Shown: positions 34,605-44,005, counted from the stretch's first letter. The stretch is DNA of 64,000 bases from Chromohalobacter nigrandesensis (GCF_023061285.1 NZ_JAKGAM010000001.1:496001-560000), one strand, 5' to 3'. Notes: a model not told the origin generated them from the letters alone. Translations and numbers: made by a program.

Positions 34605-35798
34605 TCAGGTCGTCGCCGGCATGCGTCGCTCGCGACGCCACAGCCAAGTCGCCACGCTGAAGGTTCCCAGCAACACCAGCAGCGAGGCAACGATCACGCC
34701 GCCCCATTGCCAGCGCGCCCAGAACGGCTCCAGATAGAAACCACCGAGGCTGGCGCCCAGGTAGTAGAACACCAGATACAGCGACGACGCACTACCCCGC
34801 GCGCGCTGGGCGTGGCGCCCCACCCAGCTCGAGGCCATCGAATGCGCCAGGAAGAATCCCACGGCATTGACCGTCAGCCCAGCGACGATCGTAATCAAGG
34901 TGGGTATCAACGTGAGTAACGAGCCGCTCATCAGGATGCCGATACCCAGCATCATGCAGGCCGGTTGCGACAAGCGTTGCGCGATACGCCCGGACAGCGC
35001 CGAGCCCACGGTGCCGCCGAGATAGGTCAGGAAAATCAGGCCCAGCCATTGCGAGGTGAGAGCAAACGGCGTCTCGCTGAGCCGAAACGTCACATAGCTG
35101 TATTGATTGAGGAAGATGAAGAAGTTGAACCCGCCGATCAGGTAGGCGGCAATCAACCGGGGATCGCGCAAATGCCCCTGCATGTCCCGCGCCGCCTGTC
35201 CCACGCGCAACGGCGAGGGGCGGAACTCTCGGGCAGGCGGCAAGGCACGCCAGAAGATCCAGGTACATACCAGGCTCAGACAGGCGACCGCCACGAAACT
35301 GCTATGCCATCCCCACTGTTCGGCAACCGTACCGCCGATGACGCGCCCGCCGATTCCACCCAGCGTGTTACCGCTGATATAGAGCCCGACGGCCAGCAAC
35401 AGCGCCGGCTTGTTGAATTCATCACCCATCCAGGCAATCGCCACCGCCGGCAAACCGCCCAGCAAGAACCCCTGCAAGGCACGCAAGGCCAGTAGACTCG
35501 CGAAGTTGGGCGCAAAGGCCATGACCAAGGTGCAAAAGCTGGCGAGTACCAGCGTGACACGCATGATGGCGGCTCGGCCGATGGCATCGGAAAGCGGTCC
35601 ATAGAAAAGTAGCGACAATGCCAGCGTCAACATGCTCACCGACATCGCACTGCCCGCAGCCAGCGTCGAGACCTCGAAACTCTCGCGAATGGCGGGCAGC
35701 AATGGCTGGGCAACGTATAGATTGATGAAGACGGTAAAGGAGCCCAGGCACAGTGCCAGGGTAGCGCGCCACCAGGCGCGGGTACGTGGTTCGATCAT
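34605..35798 (-). CDS. MFS transporter, YnfM/AraJ-like
   Basis: A 397-aa major-facilitator protein with twelve predicted helices. The loop-2 motif is GPLSDAIGRAAIMR and a second RIAQRLSQP appears after helix 8. The N-terminal LALCLGSFTVFINLYVAQPLLPAIRESFEVS is typical of the YnfM-type inner-membrane exporters. GGAGG precedes the ATG at 35798; an ATG four codons upstream lacks a site. Substrate unknown. It is convergent with msrA and separated by only 10 bases. Confidence 0.88.
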   Translation of the reverse strand: MIEPRTRAWWRATLALCLGSFTVFINLYVAQPLLPAIRESFEVSTLAAGSAMSVSMLTLALSLLFYGPLSDAIGRAAIMRVTLVLASFCTLVMAFAPNFASLLALRALQGFLLGGLPAVAIAWMGDEFNKPALLLAVGLYISGNTLGGIGGRVIGGTVAEQWGWHSSFVAVACLSLVCTWIFWRALPPAREFRPSPLRVGQAARDMQGHLRDPRLIAAYLIGGFNFFIFLNQYSYVTFRLSETPFALTSQWLGLIFLTYLGGTVGSALSGRIAQRLSQPACMMLGIGILMSGSLLTLIPTLITIVAGLTVNAVGFFLAHSMASSWVGRHAQRARGSASSLYLVFYYLGASLGGFYLEPFWARWQWGGVIVASLLVLLGTFSVATWLWRRERRMPATT

Positions 35799-35900
35799 GA
35801 CATCCTCCATGAGTGCATCATGATCTCTTTCAGCGCCGCATTATACAAACAAGGCGCGAGGTGAATCCGTCGACCAGTCATGACGAAGCCTGCTCGCCGC

Positions 35901-36515
35901 TCATCCTTCGTGGTGTTGGCGATCGATACGCGCCGCCAACTGAGTGCTATCCATGGGCCGCCGTGACTGCCAGTAGTGACGATTCCAGTAGACATTATCG
36001 AGGCGTGACAGCTTGACGCCCTGTGACGTCGAAGCATGCAGGAAATAACCGTCGTCGACATAGACGCCGACATGGTTGTAAGGGCCAGGGGAACGGAAAA
36101 AAACCAAGTCGCCGGCTTCCAGCTCGCTGCGCTGGACGCGTCGTCCCTCTTGCATCTGCTGTTCGGTGGTACGCGGCAGGGAAAGCTGGAACGCCTCACT
36201 GTAGACATGCTGCATCAGCGCCGAGCAATCGATACCGCGTCGCGTGGTACCGCCGAGGCGATACGGGGTCCCGACCCAGCGCCGGTGCTCGGAGAGTAGC
36301 GCCTCGCGAATACGTGCCGGTGATACCAGCGCGCGCTGAACGTCGCTGTCGCGAAAGGTGGTCAGTAGAGATTCACGGCTGGACAGCGCACCTTTGCCGA
36401 CTTTGGCGGCTGCGGACAGGGACGACGATTGTGGCGCGATATGTTGCGGGCTTTGCGTGGCACAGCCACTCAGCAGAGCGGCCAACACCCATCCCAATGC
36501 CATGATTCGAAGCAT
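35901..36515 (-). CDS. NlpC/P60-family lipoprotein endopeptidase
   Basis: A 204-aa lipoprotein: signal ending LLSGC, then a Ser/Gln-rich linker, then an NlpC/P60 domain. Catalytic residues are Cys in GIDCSALMQHVY, His in YNHVGVYV and a third polar residue in YFLHAST. Such enzymes cut peptide cross-links in peptidoglycan (MepS/Spr-type). The start at 36515 has GAGG nine bases before it. Immediately upstream, 36559-36585, is a GGGCGCTTGCAT hairpin with one bulge, role unknown; 36587-36706 shows a second GC-rich hairpin and otherwise nothing recognisable. Confidence 0.9.
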   Translation of the reverse strand: MLRIMALGWVLAALLSGCATQSPQHIAPQSSSLSAAAKVGKGALSSRESLLTTFRDSDVQRALVSPARIREALLSEHRRWVGTPYRLGGTTRRGIDCSALMQHVYSEAFQLSLPRTTEQQMQEGRRVQRSELEAGDLVFFRSPGPYNHVGVYVDDGYFLHASTSQGVKLSRLDNVYWNRHYWQSRRPMDSTQLAARIDRQHHEG

Positions 36516-36706
36516 CCAAGCGACCTCATCACACGTATTCAACCTCGCGGATGCCTCGGGGCGCTTGCATGAATGCAAGGCGCCCTGCCTTGCTAGGCAC
36601 TACCTGGCGAGGGGGTCGCTGTGGTGGTGGCGCACATCGCAGGTGCCACCGCCAGAGCGGCCTAGACTCGACTCGTTAACATGCCGTGTGCCCACTGGAG
36701 GGCATC

Positions 36707-36985
36707 ATGACCGAAACGATGATAGAGAAACTCCCGCCTTTTGACGAGAGCTCTCGTAAGCGGGATACGAAATGTTTCATCCCGATGCCCTGCCCGATCA
36801 GTGCAGCGTCCGCGCATCACCCGGCAGGGTATCGATATGCAGAGGCGCCCAGTGACGTGCAGGGGCACCCGGAAAATCGAGACTCGCCCAGCTACCAGCC
36901 AGCGGTGGCGCAGCCGTCAACCAGGCGGTCAGTGCCTCGCCAAATCCCTGCAGGAATGCCTCCCGCTCCTCGGTCTCGCCCATGA
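36707..36985 (+). CDS. Candidate small ORF antisense to the DUF1266 gene end
   Basis: A 92-aa open frame opening with GGAGG 5 bases before an ATG (MTETMIEKLPPFDESSRKRD). Its first 30 codons are in non-coding DNA; the rest runs antisense to the DUF1266 gene and is low complexity in Pro and Ser, as shadow frames often are. The ribosome site is genuine-looking but could be chance. I do not recognise the protein. Confidence 0.2.
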   Translation: MTETMIEKLPPFDESSRKRDTKCFIPMPCPISAASAHHPAGYRYAEAPSDVQGHPENRDSPSYQPAVAQPSTRRSVPRQIPAGMPPAPRSRP

Positions 36986-39254
36986 AGAAGGAAAAGCCCG
37001 CGTACAGCCCTCGAGCATAATCGTACCAACTCGCATAGTGCGATTGCGCCAAGTGAGCGGCGCGCTCCACCAGAGCGTCGAACTCCATCCCCGACAGCCA
37101 CCCCATCTGTCGCCCGGCAATGGCGAGATCGACGGCCTGGGCCACATCCCAGGCGGCCATGTCGTACTCGTTGCACCCCGACGCATTATTCTCGACGCGC
37201 CGCAGGCGCAACAGATGATTGCGATCATCCTCGCTGCACTCACCGGATTCGATGATCGCGACTTCCTCACGCAAGCGCGCGGCATTGAGCGTGTAAGGCG
37301 CATAGTTGATCTGATATTCCTGACGGTCGCCCGCCTCGATCAGGAAATCCAGGAACTCCTTGAGCGCTTCCGACGACAACACCCCATAGTGGCTATCGAG
37401 CCATTCGCGAAGCTCCTCACGCTCGCTGCCGACTTCAGGGCCCGGGGCGCTCCAGACAGGGGCATTGAGAGGCCCGACCAACGCCAGCGCCGTGAAGCGC
37501 GGCAACGACAAGCGCTCGCCGGGTTCAGTCCAGGTGCCATGGCGCCAGTCGAGCCAATGGAAGGGGCTTCCAGCGTCATCGAGGTGCCAACGAATTTCCG
37601 CCACCAGAGACGGCTCTTCCGCTTCTGGCAGCGCCGCCTCCCATGTCGCCCACGCCTCGATCAGCGCCTTGGGGCCACTATAAAAGCGGCTCAACACGCC
37701 GCGTAGCGACTCCGCCAGCGTCTCAAGCTCGCGTCGGTCGTAATCGCCGCTGTCGGCACACATCATCAAATAGAAGGCGTATTTCTCCGCCATGAAAATC
37801 GTCGCCGCATGGCGCGCGCAGTGCTTGAGCCCATTGCGGAGTCGCACGGCCTCCGACATCGCATGCCCAAAAGGGGTTTGCGTCGCAGGCAATGCACCGT
37901 GGGCGGCATCGGCGGCCAGTTGATTGAGATGATGCACCTGCCCGGGCAGCCACAAACTGGCCAGACCGGCCGTGCCCATGGCAGGTTCGAGACCCAGCGT
38001 GTCCCGCAGATAACGACGCGCCTCGTCTCGCTGCTGCGCATCCGGAGAACGGTCGATGCCCTGCCGGTACAGCAGATCGGGTTCACGCATCGCCGCCAAC
38101 GCCAGGACCCAGTGCCACGCCGGCGCGCGCCAACCGCGTATCGCCTGCCGCGAAGCCTCCCGCTGGGCGTCGTCCAGCAGCGCCTCGAGCGTCACCTGCC
38201 AGGGGCTCGACCGTGAACGCAACAAGACGTCCCAATCACGCGCGAAATTCGCACGCCGATCGACCCCCTCGAAAAGACTACGTCCACGCTGATACGCCTT
38301 GGCGACAGCCGTCCAGTCGCGATACCGGCGCATCAACAGATCACCTGCGTGCGCGGCAAATGCCTCGGCTTCCCGTACATCGAGCCAGCCTGCGTTCCAG
38401 CCCGCATAGGCGAGATCCGCCAGCCGCAGCCAATCCCACGCCGCCCATTCCAGTGGCTCTCCGCCATCGATGAATGTCAGCATTATCTGGCCGTAGTCAC
38501 CCGCTTCGCCGAGAGATTCCCGCCACTGACGTCGAGCGCTTTTGCCCTTGGGGGTCAAACGCGCAGCATCGAGATCCCATGTATAACGATGCCCTTGACC
38601 GCCCAACCACAGCAGCATGCGAATCAATTCATCACGCCCGTCGATCTGCCAGACATCGGCCAACCAGCGCTCAACCCCCGGCCAGTCCAGGCGCGCATCG
38701 CACGTCGCGGTCAGTACGGGGGCGAAGACCGCGCGCAACCGCCATACGCCAGCATTCTGCTCGACCGGCCACGGCAACTCACGAGGCCGGTCTGACAGCC
38801 ACTCGGCGAGTACCTCCCAAGTGACGCCGGCCGCTTCGCGCTCGAGTTGCGACAATGCTTCGCAGGCCTCGAGAAAGCCGTCATCGTCATGCGTCCAGTC
38901 GATTTGCCCTCGCTCGTGGCGCAACGCCGCAAGCCATGCATCCAGCGAGGCATGATGCGCCTGGATGTCGGCAGCAATCCACTCTGCCCAGGCCTGGGAT
39001 CGGGTAGCGTCCAGCCAACCGGCAGAGCCCGACAACGCCAGCAGCTCAAGTGCTTGTAGCTGGCGCAAGGCCTCGCCCTGCCCCGGCATGCACGCTTCGG
39101 CCAGACGCCAGCCGAGCTCTCCCCGTTCGCGCACGTCCAACAACGCTAGGCGTGCCTGCGCCGTCTCGGGCGGCACACTCAACGGTTCGGGATCAAACGC
39201 CCAGCCGCACAGCACCAATTGCTGGGCCCACCAGGCGTTAAGAGGATCGATCAA
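36798..39254 (-). CDS. Large DUF1266 protein with internal domain duplication
   Basis: An 818-aa cytoplasmic protein, unusually rich in Trp. Two DUF1266-type units are visible. The first (about 200-330) has VWQIDGRDE, GHRYTW, then AAWDWLRLADLAYAGWNAGWLDVREA and YRDWTAVAKAYQRGRSLF. The second (about 590-765) has ALKEFLDFLIEAGDRQ, then AAWDVAQAVDLAIAGRQMGWLSGMEF and YASWYDYARGLYAGFSFF. Residues 65-115 may be a third, degenerate end (LELLALSGSAGWLDATRSQAWA). I chose a TTG start (39254) because GAGG is six bases upstream; a GTG four codons earlier lacks one. E. coli YbeU and YbeR are DUF1266 proteins of unknown function. No conserved partner is next to it. Confidence 0.8.
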   Translation of the reverse strand: MIDPLNAWWAQQLVLCGWAFDPEPLSVPPETAQARLALLDVRERGELGWRLAEACMPGQGEALRQLQALELLALSGSAGWLDATRSQAWAEWIAADIQAHHASLDAWLAALRHERGQIDWTHDDDGFLEACEALSQLEREAAGVTWEVLAEWLSDRPRELPWPVEQNAGVWRLRAVFAPVLTATCDARLDWPGVERWLADVWQIDGRDELIRMLLWLGGQGHRYTWDLDAARLTPKGKSARRQWRESLGEAGDYGQIMLTFIDGGEPLEWAAWDWLRLADLAYAGWNAGWLDVREAEAFAAHAGDLLMRRYRDWTAVAKAYQRGRSLFEGVDRRANFARDWDVLLRSRSSPWQVTLEALLDDAQREASRQAIRGWRAPAWHWVLALAAMREPDLLYRQGIDRSPDAQQRDEARRYLRDTLGLEPAMGTAGLASLWLPGQVHHLNQLAADAAHGALPATQTPFGHAMSEAVRLRNGLKHCARHAATIFMAEKYAFYLMMCADSGDYDRRELETLAESLRGVLSRFYSGPKALIEAWATWEAALPEAEEPSLVAEIRWHLDDAGSPFHWLDWRHGTWTEPGERLSLPRFTALALVGPLNAPVWSAPGPEVGSEREELREWLDSHYGVLSSEALKEFLDFLIEAGDRQEYQINYAPYTLNAARLREEVAIIESGECSEDDRNHLLRLRRVENNASGCNEYDMAAWDVAQAVDLAIAGRQMGWLSGMEFDALVERAAHLAQSHYASWYDYARGLYAGFSFFMGETEEREAFLQGFGEALTAWLTAAPPLAGSWASLDFPGAPARHWAPLHIDTLPGDARTLH

Positions 39255-39457
39255 GACGCACCTCACTCATGACTCGGCATTCACACAACGGCGCCATAGT
39301 GTACCGGAAAGAGACTGGTGTCGCCGATACGCAAGGCACGATAACCTGACTGCGCAGGGATACGAAAAATCGCTGGACGCCACCTCGGCCAAGTGTTTTA
39401 AATAATGCACACGCCATCAAACGATAGCGATGAATCATGCTTCACCCGGAGGCTTCC

Positions 39458-40906
39458 ATGAGTCAGCCAACACCCAATATTTTGATCGACCGCGCCTACA
39501 TCGGCGGCGAATGGCGCGATAGCGAGCGCCGTTTCGCCGTCACCGACCCTGCCACGGGCGAAACCCTGGCCGAGGTACCCGACCTGGGCGCCACCGATGC
39601 ACGCGATGCCATCACCGCCGCCGAAGCCGCTTGGCCGGCATGGCGCAAACGCCCCGCCAAGGAGCGCGCGTCCTTGTTGCGTGCCTGGTTCGAGCGTGTC
39701 ATGGCCCACCGCGAAGCCCTGGCACAACTCATGACCCTGGAACAGGGCAAACCCCTCTCTGAATCGCGTGGCGAGATCGCCTACGGGGCCAGCTTCATCG
39801 AATACTACGCCGAGGAAGCCAAGCGCATCGCTGGCGAGACCTTGCCCGGCCACGGCGCCGACAAACGTATTCTCGTCATGCGCGAACCGATCGGCGTAGT
39901 GGCAGCGATTACGCCCTGGAACTTCCCACTGGCGATGATTACCCGCAAATGCGCCCCGGCCTTGGCGGCCGGCTGCCCGGTAGTGATCAAGCCCGCGGAA
40001 GCCACCCCGCTAACCGCTCTGGCATTGGCCAAGCTCGCCGATGATGCTGGGCTACCCGCAGGGGTCATCAACGTGCTTACTGCCGAAAAGCCCGCCGAGA
40101 TCGGTCACGTGCTGACCACCGACCCCCGAGTACGCAAGGTCTCGTTCACCGGCTCGACACCGGTCGGTAAGCGCTTGCTCGCGCAATGTGCCGAGACGGT
40201 CAAGAAAGCATCCATGGAACTAGGCGGCAATGCCCCCTTCGTCGTCTTCGACGATGCCGATCTGGATGCTGCCGTGGAGGGCGCCATCGCCTCCAAGTTC
40301 CGCAATTCCGGGCAGACCTGCGTGTGCACCAACCGCTTCCTGGTGCAAGACGGCATCTACGACGCCTTCATCGCCAAGTTCGCCGAGCGCATCGCACAAC
40401 TCAAGGTCGGTAACGGTCTCGACGACGACGTGACCCAAGGCCCCTTGATCAATGCCGCCGCCATCGACAAGGTGCAGGCACATATTGCCGATGCCCGATC
40501 CAAAGGCGCACGCTTGGTATGTGGTGGCGAACCGCACGCGTTGGGCGGTACCTTCTTCCAACCGACCCTGCTCGCCGATGTCACCGACGACATGCATGTC
40601 GCCCACGAAGAGACATTCGGCCCCGTGGCGCCGGTCTTTCGTTTCACCGACGAGGCCCAGGCCATTGCCATGGCCAATGCCACCGAATTCGGCCTTGCCG
40701 CCTATGTCTATGCGCGCGACTATCGACGTATATGGCATGTGATGGAGGGCCTCGAATACGGCATGGTCGCCATCAACGAAGGGCTTCTATCGACCGAGCT
40801 GGCGCCCTTCGGCGGCATCAAGGAGTCCGGACTGGGCCGTGAAGGCTCTCATCACGGTCTCGAGGAATACACCGAGCTAAAATACGTCTGCATGGGCGGA
40901 CTTTGA
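39458..40906 (+). CDS. gabD: Succinate-semialdehyde dehydrogenase (NADP+)
   Basis: GabD oxidises succinate semialdehyde to succinate, the last step of GABA breakdown. The 482-aa product has the aldehyde dehydrogenase pattern: ITPWNFPLAM, KPAEATPLTALALA, FTGSTPVGKRL, the catalytic Glu in MELGGNAPF and catalytic Cys in NSGQTCVCTNRF, then EETFGPVAPVF and SGLGREGSHHGLEEY. The second Cys two residues from the first is a GabD-type trait. CCGGAGG precedes the ATG at 39458. It is 13 bases upstream of gabT. Confidence 0.94.
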   Translation: MSQPTPNILIDRAYIGGEWRDSERRFAVTDPATGETLAEVPDLGATDARDAITAAEAAWPAWRKRPAKERASLLRAWFERVMAHREALAQLMTLEQGKPLSESRGEIAYGASFIEYYAEEAKRIAGETLPGHGADKRILVMREPIGVVAAITPWNFPLAMITRKCAPALAAGCPVVIKPAEATPLTALALAKLADDAGLPAGVINVLTAEKPAEIGHVLTTDPRVRKVSFTGSTPVGKRLLAQCAETVKKASMELGGNAPFVVFDDADLDAAVEGAIASKFRNSGQTCVCTNRFLVQDGIYDAFIAKFAERIAQLKVGNGLDDDVTQGPLINAAAIDKVQAHIADARSKGARLVCGGEPHALGGTFFQPTLLADVTDDMHVAHEETFGPVAPVFRFTDEAQAIAMANATEFGLAAYVYARDYRRIWHVMEGLEYGMVAINEGLLSTELAPFGGIKESGLGREGSHHGLEEYTELKYVCMGGL

Positions 40907-40919
40907 CAAGGAGGCAAGC

Positions 40920-42200
40920 ATGAACAACGCACAGCTCAATGAACTCAAGACACGCTATGTCGCCAGCGGCGCCGCAAGCCCGGCGACCCAGTTTGCCGAG
41001 CGCGCCGAGAACGCCCTGATCTGGGATGCCGACGGCAATCGCATCATCGACTTCGCCGGTGGCATCGGCGTGCTCAACGTCGGCCACCGTCATCCCAAGG
41101 TGGTGCAGGCGGTCAAGGACCAGCTCGACAAGGTGATGCACACCTGTCAGACGGTGATGCCCTATGAAGGCTATGTGAAAGTCGCCGAAAAACTCAGCCA
41201 GCTCACCCCGGTACGCGGCCATGGCAAGGTAATGCTCGCCAACTCTGGGGCCGAGGCGCTGGAGAACGCTGTCAAGGTGGCCCGCGCAGCGACCGGGCGC
41301 GACAACGTCATCTGCTTCACCGGCGGCTATCATGGCCGGACCTTCATGACCATGGCCATGAACGGCAAAGTCGCGCCCTACGCCACCGACTTCGGCAGCA
41401 TGCCGGGCAACGTCTTCCGTGCGCCCTACCCGGTGCCTTATCACGGCGTCAGCGAGGAAGACGCGCTAAACGGCCTGAAGATGACGCTCAAGACCGATGC
41501 CAACCCGCGTGATACCGCAGCCATCGTGCTCGAGCCAGTCCTCGGCGAAGGCGGCTTCTACGCGGCGTCGACCAGCTTCCTCAAGGCGGTCCGCGAGATC
41601 TGCGACGAGCACGGCATGCTGATGATCGTCGATGAGGTCCAGTCCGGCTTCGGTCGCACCGGCAAGTTGTTCGCCATCGAACACAGCGGCGTCGAGCCCG
41701 ACATCATCACCATGGCCAAGAGTATGGCCGACGGCATGCCGATCTCCGCCGTGGTCGGCACCGACACGGTCATGGACGCTTCTGGCGGTAACTCGCTAGG
41801 CGGTACCTACACCGGCAGCCCGGTCTCCTGCGCCGCCACGCTGGCGGTGCTGGAAGTCTTCGAAGAGGAGAAGATTCTCGAGAAGAGCCAGGCGCTGGGT
41901 GACAAGCTGGGCGAGCGCTTCACAAAATGGCAGCAAGACTTCGCCTGCGTCGACAATGTCCGCCACCTGGGGGCCATGGCCGCCTTCGACGTAGTCGCCG
42001 ACAAGGACAAGCACACGCCGGATGCAGAGTTGACCGGAGCGCTGTGCAAGAAGGCGCGCGAGAAGGGGCTGATCCTGCTGTCCTGCGGCCTTTACGGCAA
42101 CACCCTGCGTTTCTTGATGCCGGTCACCATCGAGGACGACGTACTCCAGGAAGGCCTGGACATCGTCGAAGCCTGCCTCAAGGAGCTGAACCACGCGTAA
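40920..42200 (+). CDS. gabT: 4-aminobutyrate aminotransferase
   Basis: GabT transfers the amino group of GABA to 2-oxoglutarate, giving the substrate of GabD. The 426-aa class III aminotransferase shows IDFAGGIGVLNVGHRHPKV, NSGAEALENAVKVARAATGR, the PLP Asp region MLMIVDEVQSGFGRTGKLFAIEH and the Schiff-base lysine in IITMAKSMADGMPISAVVG. An AAGGAGG precedes its ATG. With gabD it forms an operon ending at a strong hairpin. Related halophile enzymes also act on diaminobutyrate in ectoine breakdown, but the pairing with gabD favours GABA. Confidence 0.94.
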   Translation: MNNAQLNELKTRYVASGAASPATQFAERAENALIWDADGNRIIDFAGGIGVLNVGHRHPKVVQAVKDQLDKVMHTCQTVMPYEGYVKVAEKLSQLTPVRGHGKVMLANSGAEALENAVKVARAATGRDNVICFTGGYHGRTFMTMAMNGKVAPYATDFGSMPGNVFRAPYPVPYHGVSEEDALNGLKMTLKTDANPRDTAAIVLEPVLGEGGFYAASTSFLKAVREICDEHGMLMIVDEVQSGFGRTGKLFAIEHSGVEPDIITMAKSMADGMPISAVVGTDTVMDASGGNSLGGTYTGSPVSCAATLAVLEVFEEEKILEKSQALGDKLGERFTKWQQDFACVDNVRHLGAMAAFDVVADKDKHTPDAELTGALCKKAREKGLILLSCGLYGNTLRFLMPVTIEDDVLQEGLDIVEACLKELNHA

Positions 42201-42214
42201 ACGACTCGCGCGCA

Positions 42215-42272
42215 CTCATGACAACGCGTGCTCATGACAACGCGTGCTCATGACAACGCGTGCTCATGACAA
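42215..42272. repeat. 16-bp tandem repeat, 3.6 copies
   Basis: CTCATGACAACGCGTG repeats three times without a mismatch and then for 10 more bases. The array begins 15 bases after the gabT stop and runs into the first arm of its terminator. Confidence 0.96.
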
Positions 42273-42302
42273 GAAGGGGCGCCATGCCAATGGCGCCCCT
42301 TC
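42273..42302. terminator. Terminator between gabT and the acyltransferase gene
   Basis: GAAGGGGCGCCAT and ATGGCGCCCCTTC form a 13-bp stem with a GCCA loop. The plus side ends GTTGTT and the minus side TTGTC, so both U-tracts are modest. It lies between convergent genes. Confidence 0.75.
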
Positions 42303-42339
42303 GTTGTTAAAGCCAGAGTGTTCGAGCCGAGCAGCGACG

Positions 42340-43626
42340 TCAGCGCGCCACCTTCTCGGTATGCGACGGTGGCGATCCCACTTTCGGCAGTAGCCACCGC
42401 TGCATGGCATTGCGTACCCGGAGTACGAACTGCTCCTGAAACATCACGCAGAACAGCACCATCAGCAAGAGATACAACGGATAGAACAGCACGGAGCTAT
42501 CACCGGCAGCGTCGAAACAGGCACGAAATCCGCTCGTGCAGAGTGCCGGGTCGCCCACGATCACGCGCTCGATTCGCGTGAAGATCACAAACAGCGGAAC
42601 GTGCAGCGCAAACATCGGCAACGATGCCCCACCCAGCCGGCTCGCCAAGCGACGGACACGGCGACTCTCGGGCGTACGCCACTGTGTCGCCAGCAGAATG
42701 AGCGCTAACTGCGCGGGCAATAACAGGCCATTATGAAGCATGTAGTACCAAGCATGCCCATGGCCCAATAACCAGACCGCCAGCAACACACAAATCGCTA
42801 CGAAGAACGTCAGCATCAGGCGCTGCCCACCACTCAGCCAGCCACCCGCCGCGCGATAGCGGGTATACCATACGCACAGTAGTATCCCCGCCACGAATTC
42901 AGGCAAGCGTATCAACGGATTGCGGTGCAGGATCCCCGTTTCGGGCATACCGAAGTCCGTCATGGCAATGACAATCAGTGGTGGAATCAGGTACAGCAGA
43001 TTGGTCAATACCAAGGCGCGTCCCACGCGACGAAGACGAAATAGGCGCGGCGCCAGCCACGGGAAGACCAGATAAAAGCCCATCAGCGCCGAAATCGACC
43101 AGGACGGCGGATTGAAAGTCAGATAATACGGGTTCCAGGCATGCAGTAACCCGACATTGAGTACTAGATTGAGCGCAAGCTCGCCATTGCCCATGAAGTG
43201 TTTGAGGACATCCGGGGTTTCGCCTAGATCGTTGTTGACGTCGTAGAGCACGAAACGCCATGACATATCGGCATCTTCCGGCGTAATCGCCAGATACCCG
43301 ATCAGTGCCGACATGCTGATCGCCAGCACCAGCGAGCCGATATGAATCGGATACAAGTTCGAGAAGCGCTTGATCCAGAAACTTCGCGCCGGCTCGCGCA
43401 GTTGGCGACGCTCATCGAGGTACACATGGGTCAGCAAGAAGCCCGACAGCACGAAAAAAGTACTCGTCGAGAAAAAACCGATATCCGTCACGTAATGCGA
43501 CCAGTCACTGATCGATGGATAGGTATGCAGGGTATGGAAAATAACGATATAAAGCCCGAGTGCGAAGCGTAACCACTCCAGACCGATAAAGCGTTCCTTC
43601 TGGGCTGTCTGTTGCGTCTTGTCCAT
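42340..43626 (-). CDS. Acyltransferase 3 family membrane protein
   Basis: A 428-aa inner-membrane protein with about ten hydrophobic segments, of the family that O-acylates surface or periplasmic glycans (OafA, OpgC). Typical parts: GLEWLRFALGLYIVIFHTLHTY with the catalytic His, STFFVLSGFLLTHVYL, and FWIKRFSNLYPIH. OpgC, which succinylates osmoregulated glucans, belongs to the same family, and opgGH lies 500 bases upstream on the same strand, with a stress-protein gene in between. The link is suggestive only. Confidence 0.9.
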   Translation of the reverse strand: MDKTQQTAQKERFIGLEWLRFALGLYIVIFHTLHTYPSISDWSHYVTDIGFFSTSTFFVLSGFLLTHVYLDERRQLREPARSFWIKRFSNLYPIHIGSLVLAISMSALIGYLAITPEDADMSWRFVLYDVNNDLGETPDVLKHFMGNGELALNLVLNVGLLHAWNPYYLTFNPPSWSISALMGFYLVFPWLAPRLFRLRRVGRALVLTNLLYLIPPLIVIAMTDFGMPETGILHRNPLIRLPEFVAGILLCVWYTRYRAAGGWLSGGQRLMLTFFVAICVLLAVWLLGHGHAWYYMLHNGLLLPAQLALILLATQWRTPESRRVRRLASRLGGASLPMFALHVPLFVIFTRIERVIVGDPALCTSGFRACFDAAGDSSVLFYPLYLLLMVLFCVMFQEQFVLRVRNAMQRWLLPKVGSPPSHTEKVAR

Positions 43627-43668
43627 AAGCGCTCATCTCACAGCAGTTCCGGGGGCACGGCATCCATG

Positions 43669-43699
43669 AAAAGCCCCGACCTCTCAACGGGATCGGGGC
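43669..43699 (-). terminator. Rho-independent terminator after the GlsB-type gene
   Basis: On the minus strand GCCCCGATCC and GGTCGGGGC arms are followed by TTTT. It lies 63 bases after the GlsB stop and separates that gene from the acyltransferase gene. Confidence 0.8.
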
Positions 43700-43762
43700 A
43701 ATACGTCATTCGTTTTCCGTATGCAACGAACATTCTTCAGCGGGTCGGTAACTCACGACGCA

Positions 43763-44005
43763 CTACGACTTGCGGATCTTGGCCACGATCCACAGCAGCA
43801 CCACCGCACCAATCACGGCCATGATCAACGAGCCGATAATATTGGTCTGCGCAAGTCCCAGTAGACTGAAGAGGAAACCGCCGATCACCGCGCCCACGAT
43901 GCCCACCCCAATGTTGCCGAGGATACCGAAGCCGCCACCGCGCATGATCTTGCCAGCAATCCAGCCGGCCAAGCCGCCGATGATCAACCACAAAATGATG
44001 CTCAT
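43763..44005 (-). CDS. GlsB/YeaQ/YmgE-family membrane protein
   Basis: An 80-aa protein with three hydrophobic segments and many glycines: LIIGGLAGWIAGKIMRGGGFGILGNIGVGIVGAVIGGFLFSLLG is the family core. Members are stress-induced integral proteins of unknown action. GAAGGA lies upstream of the ATG at 44005. It is followed by its own terminator. Confidence 0.92.
   Translation of the reverse strand: MSIILWLIIGGLAGWIAGKIMRGGGFGILGNIGVGIVGAVIGGFLFSLLGLAQTNIIGSLIMAVIGAVVLLWIVAKIRKS

Noticed and set aside
39330-39400. Sigma-54 promoter for gabD (GGCACG near 39332)
   Set aside because: The -24-like GGCACG is not followed by TTGCA-type -12 at the required distance.
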